Assembly: GCA_905147135.1 (NCBI GenBank)
Contig: LR990039.1
Coordinates: forward strand, 30,625,708-30,689,707
Reading direction: 5' to 3'
Length of the DNA: 64,000 bases
From: Blastobasis lacticolella
Lineage: Eukaryota; Arthropoda; Insecta; Lepidoptera; Blastobasidae
Shown here: positions 43,923 through 54,079 of the stretch, piece after piece
Layout: each line of letters opens with the position of its first letter
Position numbering within the stretch: position 1 is the first letter of the stretch
Position numbers and translations under genes: made by a program
The notes under the pieces: generated by a model
The model's input: the letters and a program-made list of their open reading frames with translations, nothing else
The model's database searches: none
Told to the model about the DNA's origin: nothing

Positions 43923-45087
43923 GTAACTAATACATCAGGCAAAAAAAGATCCTACATATTTTCCCAAAAACCCGGGAAAAAAAAAAGTATGTAAGCTAGC
44001 ACCGCCAGAGGTTAGCCCTGGGACCGATGCCAACGTAAGTATAGATGTAGTAAGAGTGTTGAGTATGAATATATTAAGACATATATTTAAAGATTTTAGT
44101 TTTTTTTTATAACAATGTAAAAGGGTTGTTCCCACTTTAATGTTTTTTTTTTACTTTGGTTGTAACAGGGAATTTTCTAATATGCAGTAATAATAATAAT
44201 AATAATAGTGTATGTAATATTTATTTTTCCCCCTCTAAAGGGTTAGGGTTATTTATTATGCTTTTACCCATCTAAAAGGTTAGGGTTGTTCCTATACTTT
44301 AACCCCTCTAAAGGGTTAGAGTTGTCTCTATACTTTAACCCCTCTAAAGGGTTTGGGTAACCTCCAAAGTGATATAGGAATTACTGGGAGCGGCTGACAA
44401 CTCCTTAAATAAGCCATTCTTTTAACTTACTGACAAAGTTAATAAACCTTACTTGTACCTAAGTAATAAAATTTTTTTTTTTTTATATTTTTAAATTTTT
44501 TTCCCTGATTTTTGGGTTAATATGTAGGATCTTTCTTTGCCTTATATAATACTTACGGTTATGAGGACTCCTGTTTAAACGTTTTTTTCAGCACGTTCAC
44601 ACTTTTATTTTCAATTTCTCCACTTATAATCATTTCTTATATAATCTTTGGATTTGGCCCTTCAGGCTCTGATTGTTCATCATTTTTCCCTGGAAAATAA
44701 GTTAATTCTGTAAAATCAGACTACGTTGTAACTACGTTCTACTATGTTTTGATTCAAAAAGATTTCGGGAAATGAGATCTCGATTTCTAGATATCCAATT
44801 GATAAAAGTAATGATGGTTTCTGGATAAAAACAGGGGTATTGGGGTCTGGATTCTTACCTATGTAACTTCTTGCTTTCTTATTATTATGGTTCCGGACGG
44901 GCCCCAATGCCACCTTGAAGTTTTTTCTTTCGATAGGGGACCGTATTTACTGATTTTTATAACAATTACTACATAAAATCGGGCTTTAAAGAATCTTTGC
45001 TTATTTACTCTTGTCACGTGATATGTTGTCATGTGGGCAATTTTTTATAGTCGAAGGAGATTTTAATCTTTTTGTGCTCCTCTTATA
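43375..45087. repeat. Large foldback: ~600-bp inverted arms around a ~500-bp loop
   Basis: Left arm ~43375-43990, right arm ~44495-45087. Matching landmarks, inverted, include CTAGAATAAGAGGAGCACAAAAAAG, CCCACATGACAACATA, GGGCCCGTCCGG..CATAATAATAAGAAA, CCAGAAACCATCAT, TGATGAACAATCAGAG and GATCCTACATA. By eye the arms agree at roughly 85% with small indels. The loop holds an (AAT)n run (44188-44207) and CCCCTCTAAAGGGTTAGGGTT repeats (44230-44355). The right arm stops abruptly at 45087, where R2-like sequence begins. Confidence 0.85.
44557..44945 (-). pseudogene. Repeated spliced-looking module, copy R (inverted)
   Basis: On the minus strand exon 1 (~44945-44859, ending ALGPVRNHNNKKARSYI) has donor ATAG|GTAAGA at 44858. 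The acceptor TTATTTTCCAG ends at 44690 and exon 2 (44689-44557) begins GKNDEQSEPEGPNPK. The donor CC|GTAAGTATT is a perfect consensus. A small deletion gives a stop midway in exon 2. The reading frame across the predicted junction is the same as in the other copies. Confidence 0.5.
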
Positions 45088-45590
45088 GGCGATAAGTGAA
45101 CGTAGGTCGTTAAAGACTGTATCTACGTCTCCTCCAAGAGTGCCGCCGTTCAGATACTATAGGTTTAGCTTTGAATCGAGTTTTGTAATTGATGGATGGA
45201 TGGCAAGGCTGAAAATAGCTGGCCCAAGAGGATCACCTTGCTGACAACCTACTGTTGAATTTATTACAACACTTTTAAATAATAATTTTGAAGGTTTGCT
45301 GTAGCACTGCCAAAGGTAAATAAAGGGAGTAACTTTCTTTGCTTCCGCCAGGGAGGGGCATCCCTGTCCACGGAGTTTAACGCGTTTTTCACGTCAACTT
45401 TTAGCAACACTTCGCCTCCGTTTTGCACCTCTGCTACCGAAACCCAGTTGAACTGATATAAAATAATCTGTTAGCAAAGGAGAAGCACAGCGGCAGCAGA
45501 TTTTGGATGCTATACGACGCTAAATACCTACAACCCACCGCGATGGGTCCTTATGCCGCCATCTTTTTTTTGAGGATATTGTAACGTAAC
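45088..45590 (-). pseudogene. R2-like RT fragment with destroyed catalytic site
   Basis: Minus strand segments match copies 1 and 2: GGEVLLKVDVKNA, a QQGDPLGPAIFS-like stretch (GDPLGPAIFSLA homologue near 45215-45245), and YLNGGTL where the other copies have YLDDGTL. Both catalytic aspartates are thus lost. Stops are frequent. It abuts the right arm of the foldback directly. Confidence 0.65.
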
Positions 45591-45599
45591 GAACTGCCT

Positions 45600-46085
45600 A
45601 GCAGTGGGTCAGGTTCAGTTGTAAAATAAGGAATGCTCTGTTAGAGGTCAGTAGCAAGCTATTTTATGAGAGATTATTTGGAAGTCGGTAGCCGACCCCT
45701 TGAGCAAAGAAAACAAAAGAATCAGGGTAGTGGGTATGTATTCAGTCCATATGTAATCTATTTAAAACAAGGAATTTATCAAAAATAATCTACAAAAGCA
45801 CAAACGTTATAAAAAAGAGTTTGTCCACATAACCTTCTGTCCGGGCTGGCGCACTTATTTCACTTTTCAACGCAGACCGAAAGTACCGGTTTGTGAACTG
45901 GTTGAGCGACTACGTCAGCTTGGGATTCTTATAGGAGTTGGTGGTTCATGCGACTAGGTGCATATCCTTAGAACTGGGTCTTCGGAGATAGAATTTGATG
46001 CTTCATAGCATATACTTTTTAGATTTATACTGCACACATAATAACTTTTGGCGATTTATTATCTCAAGGTAACGTCACGTTATAA
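45600..46085. other. Anonymous DNA between module copies
   Basis: Contains TAACGTAACGAACTGCC and a GTAACGTCACGTTA palindrome-like stretch near 46068-46082; otherwise nothing is recognisable. Confidence 0.3.
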
Positions 46086-46087
46086 AA

Positions 46088-46893
46088 TATTCACCTCCAA
46101 GGCCGAAGGCTGGGAAAACAAAACTGAACTGAATCCCTCTCTGCTTCCTCTCCTGAAGGCTCGGGTCCTCGTTTAAAAACCTTCTGGAACCATTTGGCAC
46201 AAAGGAAGATAAGATCTTGTTGGCCAGTAGTCATAGTCAACCAGCCAGTTCCCGAAATGGTCCATATTAATTTTCGGACGGTCTGGTGTTCGACAGCCAA
46301 GAATATAATTCATGCCGACCTGATGAGGAATTGGATCCAGCAGTTATCTAGAATAAGAGAGGCACAAAAAAGATTAAATTCTCCTTTGACTATTAAAAAA
46401 TTCACTTGTCATCAAATGACATGACAAGAGTAAAATAACAGAAAGAACCCGCTCTCAATAAAAATGCGGATTTATGTGTATTTATTTCGTATTGGAAACC
46501 ATATATAAATCAAACCCCATCGAAACAAACAACCCTCCGAAGCATTGGGGCCCGTCCGGATCCATAATATTTAAAAAACAAGAAGTTACGAAGGTAAGAA
46601 TCCAGACACACGCCATTGCCCCCTGCTTTTCATATGGAAACCATCATTACTTTTATCATTTGGGTGTCTATATATCAACAGAACATTCCCCAAAATCTAT
46701 TATAATCAAAACATTAATAGAACGTAGTAATCAACATAGTCTGATATACAGAATAAACTTAATTTTCCAGGGAGGAATTATGGACAATCAGAGCCTGAAG
46801 GGCCAAATCCAAAGATACCCATAAAAAGTGACAAGTTGAAAATAAAAAGCATCAACATGCTACACAAAAATGTGTCTAATAGTCCTAATAACC
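46088..46893 (+). pseudogene. Repeated spliced-looking module, copy 3 (most open)
   Basis: An upstream frame at 46194-46424 (PVVIVNQPVPEMVHINFRTVW, IIHADLMRNWIQQLSRIREAQ) parallels copy L. Exon 1 ends at donor GAAG|GTAAGA (46593/46594). The acceptor AATTTTCCAG ends at 46770 and exon 2 is 46771-46893, before donor CC|GTAAGTATT. In phase with exon 1, exon 2 is open throughout (GQSEPEGPNPKIPIKSDKL...). This is the only copy whose exon 2 has no stop. No family recognised; the antisense strand is also open across 46091-46300. Confidence 0.5.
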
Positions 46894-46959
46894 GTAAGTA
46901 TTAACACAAGTCAAAGCAAAACCCTATATTCTATTATATTCAATTTAAATTAAACACAT

Positions 46960-47175
46960 TAGTAAAAACGTAGTTACATCAAATACAGAATTAACATATT
47001 TTCCAGGAAATAATGATTGACAATCAGAGCCTGAAGGGCCAGATCCAAAGATGCCCATAATAAACTAATAAAGGTGGAAAAATTAAGAATAAAAGTGTCA
47101 ACGTGTTGAAAACAACGTTTAAACAGGAGTCCTCATAACCGTAAGTATTACATAAGGCAAAGTAAGATCCTACAA
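46960..47175 (+). pseudogene. Repeated module, copy 4 (partial)
   Basis: Only the acceptor half is present: TATTTTCCAG ends at 47006, exon 2 is 47007-47140 with GACAATCAGAGCCTGAAGGGCC, and the donor CC|GTAAGTATTA begins at 47141. Stops break the frame. Confidence 0.5.
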
Positions 47176-47289
47176 TATTCAAAACATCCATAAACACTGT
47201 ACCTGCCAGCTTCATGTTAACTAACACTATGATGTCCCTCAAGAGTTATCTGCCAGTGTTACCGGTAGAACTGCTAATAAGATATTTCA

Positions 47290-47505
47290 AATGTTGCGGG
47301 CCGAACCACACCTGAAAAACATCACAGTTACAAAAACAGCATCATTGCTCATTACCGCGTGCTGGACGGATAAGTCAGGGGCGTGAGGGAGACGAAGTGT
47401 TGGCGTAGGGACAGGGTGCTTGTCGTACAGGGTCAGGCGGATCTCTAGGCAGCGCGCACGCCCGACACTGCTCACACACATACAGGTGTAGAAAAACTGT
47501 AGGAA
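47290..47505 (-). other. Candidate small exon pair, unidentified
   Basis: Minus strand: after CTTCCTACAG (about 47506) an open GC-rich stretch reads CMCVSSVGRARCLEIRLTLYD and on to LSVQHA, where GTAATGAG could be a donor. 44 bp later TTTTTCAG precedes GTGTGGTTCGGCCCG (VWFGPQHLKYLIS), ending at TAA. Both joins are phase 0. An intron this short would be unusual in a moth, so this may be a degraded coding fragment. I cannot name the protein. Confidence 0.25.
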
Positions 47506-47877
47506 GCCGGGGTCACGCGAATGAAGTGGCCAGCAGCCACGAAACTATTTCAAAATTTTAATTTCGTAGATAGAAATTAATAAAATCAACTCCATTTAAA
47601 AAAGTTAAATGTACACATTTATTCCTCATTTTTCCGACCACGGTTCCACTTGTGTAAAATACGATTACATTATGGTATAAGTATTATTTTAGTGTGTAAG
47701 CTACAACACTAAAATGTAGTAGACCCTGGTAGTATCACACATCTGTGTATACGTTTACGCCATGTCTGAATCGAATTATGAATCAAAGTAATGGCTGACC
47801 ATAATCGTAAATAAACAAAAATAGCCAACTTTTGCTCAAGTGTATAAGTTTGATTTCTTTGAACCCCTGGTGCCATT

Positions 47878-49076
47878 CTATTTCGTAACTATTAAAAAGA
47901 AAAAGAAAAAGAAACAGTTTATTCCACCAGAACGAAAACATTTTATAATTTTAGTCTTTGGCGGTGCAGGGATAATGGTAGCCGCCAATGTTGGCAAGCG
48001 AAGATGGAGAGAAGGTAGAAAAGGGTAATTACCCACCTGGCCGGGTGTTGTGACCAGGGGACCAAGGGCCCGACAGTTGATCATCGGAAGTTGTATATAT
48101 GTCGTGGAAGTTGGCACATTTGCGTCCATGAAGTGTGTCATCTCTCCTCCTGTTAGTTTATTAATTAGACTCCATGGAAATCTAGTATACTTCTTAATGG
48201 CTCTACCGCTGATCAAGAAGGCCGTCAATCCAGAACCTGAGACTTGCTCTAAGGTTAACCGTATTCTCAAGGCATGTTCGGGAATATCATCTAACCACCT
48301 TTCAAATACTTCTTGTGCATTGTCAGATGTTATATATCTACCGAAATTGTTGTAGGTAGTACGAATCACATCTGCATCTAATGTCACATCCTCACCAAGG
48401 TCGTCCTTGATGCCACTTGTGATCTTATCTAGAAATCTATCAGACACAGCTCCTCTTTTCGCCAATGTTGGCAAGCGAAGATGGTGAGAAGGTAGAAAAG
48501 GGTAATTACCCACCTGGCCGGGTGTTGTGACCAGGGGACCAAGGGCCCGACAGTTGATCGTCGGAAGTTGTATATATGCCGTGGAAGTTGGCACATTTGC
48601 GTCCATGAAGTGTGTCATCTCTCCTCCTGTTAGTTTATTAATTAAGACTCCATGGAAATCTAGTATACTTCTTAATGGCTCTACCGCTGATCAAGAAGGC
48701 CGTCAATCCAGAACCTGAGACTTGCTCCAAGGTTAACCGTATTCTCAAGGCATGTTCGGGAATATCATCTAACCACCTTTCAAATACTTCTTGTGCATTG
48801 TCAGATGTTATATATCTACCGAAATTGTTGTAGGTAGTACGAATCACATCTGCATCTAATGTCACATCCTCACCAAGGTCGTCCTTGATGCCATTTGTGA
48901 TCTTATCTAGAAATCTATCAGACACAGTTCCTCTTTTCGCCAATGTTGGCAAGCGAAGATGGAGAGAAGGTAGAAAAGGGTAATTACCCACCTGGCCGGG
49001 TGTTGTGACCAGGGGACCAAGGGCCCGACAGTTGATCGTCGGAAGTTGTATATATGCCGTGGAAGTTGGCACATTT
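47878..49076 (-). pseudogene. Unidentified coding segment, tandemly duplicated in frame (2.3 units)
   Basis: Units 48939-49076 (partial), 48461-48938 (478 bp) and 47984-48460 (477 bp) are about 98% identical. The minus strand is open with a 159-residue period; one extra A in the middle copy (TTAAGACTCC against TTAGACTCC) causes a frameshift. After the last unit a unique tail ends at 47878. Visible motifs include TPGQVGNYPFLPS, DNAQEVFERWLDDIPEHALR and GSGLTAFLISGRAIKKY. I do not recognise the family. A viral or transposon structural protein is possible, but nothing proves it. No ATG-proximal promoter is evident. Confidence 0.6.
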
Positions 49077-49250
49077 CTCTAGTGCGATGTAGGATTGTTA
49101 GCGCCATCTATGTGCGGATGCTTGCCAACCTTGTGTTCGTGTACTCGTAATGTGAGTATTGTTGAGCCTTCCCTATTGGAGCAGTAGAACGATAGATGTC
49201 GCCACAGTACTCCCCCCGGAGACTGGAGGTCGATACTGAAGCGAGAAGCG

Positions 49251-49350
49251 TTGAAGCTGACTAGAGTAGCGTAGTCAGTGTGGCGATGCGGTGAGTCGTG
49301 TTGAAGCTGACTAGAGTAGCGTAGTCAGTGTGGCGATGCGGTGAGTCGTG
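49251..49350. repeat. Exact-length 50-bp tandem duplication
   Basis: TTGAAGCTGACTAGAGTAGCGTAGTCAGTG... at 49251-49300 is repeated at 49301-49350 with essentially no change. It lies in a GC-rich stretch (49080-49500) with AACGATAGATGTCGCCACAGTACTCCCCC, which looks like retroelement leader sequence, although no LTR was found. Confidence 0.9.
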
Positions 49351-49621
49351 GCGAAGCTCTAGCGTGAGCAGTGCCGAAGCGTTGCTGTTCCCAAGTCTAT
49401 AGTCGAGACTGGATGGGGACATGTGTAGCCGTGACCATAGCCGCGGTGCAGGTCTTCCGCGGCTCCCTCGGAGTGAGGTGCTACCCCCTGCTACGTGCGT
49501 CTTGATTTACTTACCGTAAATAGATAAAATATCGTACAATAATTTAAATCATAAAATAAAATGTAATACCTGTCATAAGAATACGTGTCATGTATTACTA
49601 TATTATAATGTATAAATAATG

Positions 49622-49768
49622 TTTCCCTGGTAGCAGGGTCACGGAGGTCAGATGGCAGTCGCTTCACTGGTTACCTGATTACCAAATCCTGGATCACAGT
49701 CAAGGCGGACCCCGGGCCCTCGTGCTCGAGAGCACAACAGGGACATTAACGCCAAGATGATTATTATA
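49622..49768 (+). mobile_element. 5'-truncated SINE
   Basis: CCCTGGTAGCAGGGTCACGGAGGTCAGATGGCAGTCGC to GTGCTCGAGAGCACAACAGGGACATTAACGCCAAGATGATT is the 3' half of the 28569 family. It is well preserved here, including the CTCGTGCTCGAGAGCAC palindrome. A still shorter tail lies at about 51180-51215. Confidence 0.75.
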
Positions 49769-50019
49769 ATGTATAAATTAATATATGCCAGCTTTCGCAA
49801 AGCCGGATATTGGTATCCGTTTGTTCGTCACTGTTTATCTCCTCGCAAAATTCACCTGTTTGTCAAAGACCGTTGACAGAATCGCGCCAAAATGTACATG
49901 CATAATAAAAACTAGTTGAATTATAGTCAATTTCAATAATGGAATGATTTTAATTAGGAATATAACGTGCATAAAAACTAAATAACTTAAAAGTGTAAAA
50001 AATTTCGGCCGTGTAGAAG

Positions 50020-50250
50020 CTTTCTCATGATGCCGGCAGCATTACCTCTATGATAAGCAATGCCTATTCTAATGCCTAAGCAGGTGATAAACTACTTATA
50101 TACTTTTTTTAAATACATATTATACATACTTACACCCATACCCATAACAAATTAAAATTAAACATTTCAATTTCTGCTCGGGCGGGAATCGAACCCGGGA
50201 TTCTGCGTGGCCATCGGCATATTAACCAACTGAACCACTCAGGTCGTCAA
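50020..50250 (-). mobile_element. tRNA-derived SINE (second type)
   Basis: Minus strand: the head GACCTGAGTGGTTCAGTTGG (A box) and CCGGGTTCGATTCCCG (a perfect T-arm/B box) are followed by an AT-rich body. The 3' acceptor half does not pair with the 5' end, so this is a tRNA-like SINE head and not a functional tRNA gene. Confidence 0.65.
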
Positions 50251-51458
50251 AGGGTATTAGTGTAACATCCTTCCTTAGTTTAGCAGTAAGTAAATGTTGG
50301 AGCTGTTATTTTTCTAGGCATCCGCCTCATACGAGGTGGTACATATCATTCCAAAGTTTTGCTAAAGCGTACCTGAATGAACCTGTAAATGCTGCGGTCC
50401 GATGTTTCGGTACTGTCAATAAATAACTACTACCCCGAGCTCCGTACCGGTTGTTTTCTCTCCACCAACACAACTCGGAAGCGGGGTAAGATGGATATTG
50501 ATATTTACCAACTCGAAACAATATAGTAGCAAAGTGTAATATGAACTAGCTGCTAAGAATTCTGTGAAGCTTAAAAGACTAAAATAATAATAATAAACTT
50601 TTAATGAAACTGGTTTATTACGTCTAAAATTTATCAAAATATAATAGCTTTTTTGATACGTTATAAACAATGTAAACCGAACACTATGAGATCTCGCTGC
50701 AGAATGATCCACATGGTAGATGACACTACCCCTACATTGACATTGACATTGCCTAAATTCAAATGCATGTCATGTCAGTCTTCGCATGCTAATTTACTCT
50801 AATCTTGATGAACACCCCTGTAATCTCTAGTGCGCTTACACTGAATCCATCCCTGTACTTTTGTAAAAGATAAGCTCTATTGACTTTTACTAACTAACTC
50901 GTAACGTGACGATAAAACAGAGGACATCCACGATATAGGGGGAGGAGGCATGAAGGGGTAATTTTTGTTGTAGAGGTTCCTCTAGCAAATTCCTTACTAT
51001 ACGAGTCCCTTTCGTGTCACCTCTACCTCCAGAAGACAGTACCTATATTGACGTGTTTCCTACCGCGTACCTTTGTTTACGAGAAGCCCGATATATCGAT
51101 GCAGTTGCATGCATCATGGTCACTGTCGTCTCGTGTCATGAGCATGCTAAGCTAAGGCTAATGCTAAGGCTATAGGTACAGGGCCCTCGTGCGCGAGAGC
51201 AAAACCGGAAACACGTAAAAAATAACTTTGGTCTAATGTAAACTGGTGACGAATGGTCGTGAAACTAGAAATGTTAGGGTACCGTACGTAAGAGTTATAA
51301 AAAGGTTTGGCAATCCCGTACGAAAGCCGCATAAAATAAATAATCAGATTGGTTGCTAAAACTCACAGAGCATAAATTTAAATGTGGAATCGACCCCTAT
51401 GAGGAAGCAAATGGAAAAAAATATCATGTTACGTCTACCTAACGGGTGTAATACACAT

Positions 51459-51619
51459 AAGCACGAATTACGATAGCGCGAAAACGATTGCCCGAAAGCA
51501 TGCGCGATGGTTTACTTGTGCGAAAAATCAATTCCGCGAAAGCTTCAAAGAGCGAACGTTAAGTTGTGCGACAATTCCATTGCGCGATAGCTTAAAAGCG
51601 CGACGTTTTAATTGAGAAG
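51459..51619. repeat. 16-bp-period GCGA minisatellite
   Basis: GCGA cores start at 51504, 51520, 51536, 51552, 51568, 51584 and 51600, exactly 16 bp apart, with a degenerate unit like TTGTGCGAAAGCTTAA. Irregularly spaced copies precede it (about 51463, 51478, 51492). It is GC-rich in an AT-rich setting and non-coding. Confidence 0.85.
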
Positions 51620-52058
51620 GGACCGAGAAAAAAATTAAATCGGGAAAAACAAATCCTTTCAGCTGGTTTGACTGAGCTTAAGCTGGCCGCATATGCTACC
51701 TATCGCCAAAAACAATTAATATCGGTACTGCAGAAAATTATTCAACTCCATAATGCCCACTTTTGACACCATAAAATAAAACAATTTGAAAGAAGCCTGT
51801 GTAAATTTTCTGGCAGACGATAATCCATCAAATTCAAATCAGAGTCTTCGAAAATATATTTAAAAAGAAAAAAGAAATCGACCCAAGCATACTTCGTGGA
51901 AGCAACCAGTCATAGAAAAAGGAGACCTCAAATTCAATCTATTGATTTTTTGAACTGCGCATGCACTATTGACGGCCACTAACATGCAGAGTTGGTTTAC
52001 ATAGGTCTCTGCCACAAAATCCCGTCGTCCTTGAAAATTATGACGCAAAACGACTCAC

Positions 52059-52365
52059 TAGGGTTGCTAACATAGAAAATTGCTGCTGCATTTATTCTGA
52101 ATGTTGAAGAGAGTATTTAAAATATCGAATAGAATTTTAAAGATCGTTCACAATAACTTGTCTCTTGCCAAGGATCAATATCTAATCATTGCCATAATGT
52201 GATCATTGCTTACCAAGCTGTTGTTATCAGATTTTCCATATCAGCTTCAGCCATTATGCCTTTACGAAGCGTAAAAATAAATTACTGATATATTAACTTT
52301 TTAAATTCATCGCCATCTGATTACGTCACCAGACTCTGAGAATAACATTTCCCTGACCTAGAAAT
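52059..52365 (-). repeat. AT-rich interspersed repeat (pair with 27683-28022)
   Basis: Begins ACTAGGGTTGCT and ends near TTCCCTGACCT; the reverse complement follows the 27683 copy throughout, minus an ~55-bp piece. Confidence 0.75.
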
Positions 52366-53030
52366 AGAGTTCCAAAAGTCCTCATCAAGTTAAATACAAC
52401 TAGCCCACAACACGATCGAGTTGCATTGTATTATTCAAGGGTTCCTGTGGCCACATTTAATATTCATCATCACATCATAATATTACATTGTCTGACTTAC
52501 CTACATGCGTATACCGTCAATCGAATACCAAGAAGTGGGTCAAATACAGTATACACGTTAGTTCAATATAAGTGGCTTTGATAAAATATGTATATCCAAC
52601 AGTGTTTGACGTACTTCCCGGTAACCAAATGATTAAAAAAATTCATACACATCTAAATTAGGTGAAAATGCAATATTATGATATTAGTCAGTTGATCTGA
52701 TGATGGAGACGGAAGGTTGGCACAGAAAACATTAAGGTGGCTATTACGTTTTTTCTTTGTTCTGTTAAAAGCCGTCACAGGGTGCCAAACAACTCTCGAA
52801 ACTGTTCAACCAGGCTCAATGAAAATGCCTGTAAACGTATCTAACGTCAATGTGTGCATGCCTGTAAACGTAACGAATGGCCGTTTTTTACTTCGTGTCT
52901 CTGCCATGTGCACGTGTTGGTTCTCTGTGCATATATTGGTTCAAGGTACTGTGCACTTTGTCCAGTCACATTTTAGACTTAATACGGCGGCCCTTATGTT
53001 AACTCTAAACACTGTAAAACGAACAACACA

Positions 53031-53063
53031 AAAACTACCGTAGCTAAAAAATACGGTAGTTTT
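53031..53063. repeat. Perfect 12-bp-stem hairpin
   Basis: AAAACTACCGTA (53031-53042), 9-nt loop, TACGGTAGTTTT (53052-53063). No T-tract or gene end makes it a terminator. Confidence 0.8.
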
Positions 53064-53633
53064 ACTTCACTATTTGTATCTTGAAACGTTGCAAATCCTT
53101 TTTTAAACAAAGCGCTGCCAGTCAGTATTTATTTAATATACGGAACAAAGGCTGCTCCGAACTCGTAGCTCCGTTATTGTCATCCCTAGATTCCCGGGGC
53201 TCAACCTGGGCGCAACAGTAGACCTACACATGCACAGTTTCACATTGCCTACATTCATTGAAATTCGACGTTGTAAACCTTCATTTACAGCCCATTTTAC
53301 AATGCAGGAAGTAGAGCAAACCACAACACACATGCACGTGTTTCATTTCATTAATCAAGTTCTAGGAATCGTTTTGTAAATTAGCGAAGTTTGGCCTTTG
53401 CGATGAATTCGTTTTTTAGAAGTTTTTAATGATGAAACGGGACTCTTGTATGTTCGTAATATGTGGAAGAGGAAAACAGACGATTACCTCTTTCACATAT
53501 AAGTACTACAATAGTAGATGGACTAATTAGTTTATAATAAATATATATGAATGGCGATATGAATAAACGACACTGACTGCGTTTAGTTGTATATTGGCTC
53601 ATCTTACAGTATGGTGCGAACTTATAATATATA

Positions 53634-54075
53634 CAGTGTGAGGCCTACAACCGGGGCAAATAATAAAAATGGAGGCTCTAAAGGTCAGTAATGGAATAAT
53701 TATGGTCCCACCTAATTAAAATCAAAACTTAACTTTTTGTTTTTTTTCTAACAAACTTAATCGTAAATTCAATGTAATGCAAACAAAACAATAGTATCGC
53801 TCAACTAGATCGAGTTCATACTGCATCGTATTTATTCGGAGCTATTCGGAACGTCTCGTTGACATGTGGCGACTGATATTATCTTATGTCCTGTACCACG
53901 ACATTGACAGTCATAGCGATAATATCGTTTTGCAATAATCACTGATTATGAATCGTAACTTTAAATTCCTATTGTGTGTAATGTATGAGTTTTGGTTAAC
54001 TAAAATTTTAAAAAACATAGTTTCAATAGAGAGTCTCTTTTTTCAATATTAGTCCCGGTTCTAGGCCAAACACTG
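53634..54075. mobile_element. mariner-type MITE with TA target duplication
   Basis: Termini CAGTGTGAGGCCTACAACCGGG and (inverted) CAGTGTTTGGCCTAGAACCGGG, flanked on both sides by TA. The CAGTG start with a TA duplication is characteristic of the IS630-Tc1-mariner superfamily. The 440-bp centre is AT-rich and non-coding. Confidence 0.75.
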
Positions 54076-54079
54076 TATA

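Noticed and set aside
46091..46300. Minus-strand open frame through module copy 3 (and 43122-43319 in copy L)
   Set aside because: The plus strand is also open and has frame-consistent splice signals downstream in the module. The minus frame is kept only as an alternative reading.
50185..50246. A functional tRNA gene on the minus strand
   Set aside because: The A and B boxes and T arm are fine, but the 3' acceptor half does not pair with the 5' end, and an AT-rich SINE body follows directly.
52717..53043. 108-residue plus-strand frame starting with a hydrophobic stretch (signal-peptide-like)
   Set aside because: No family resemblance, no splice context, and internal short repeats (CCTGTAAACGTA...) suggest non-coding sequence. 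Not enough to call a gene.
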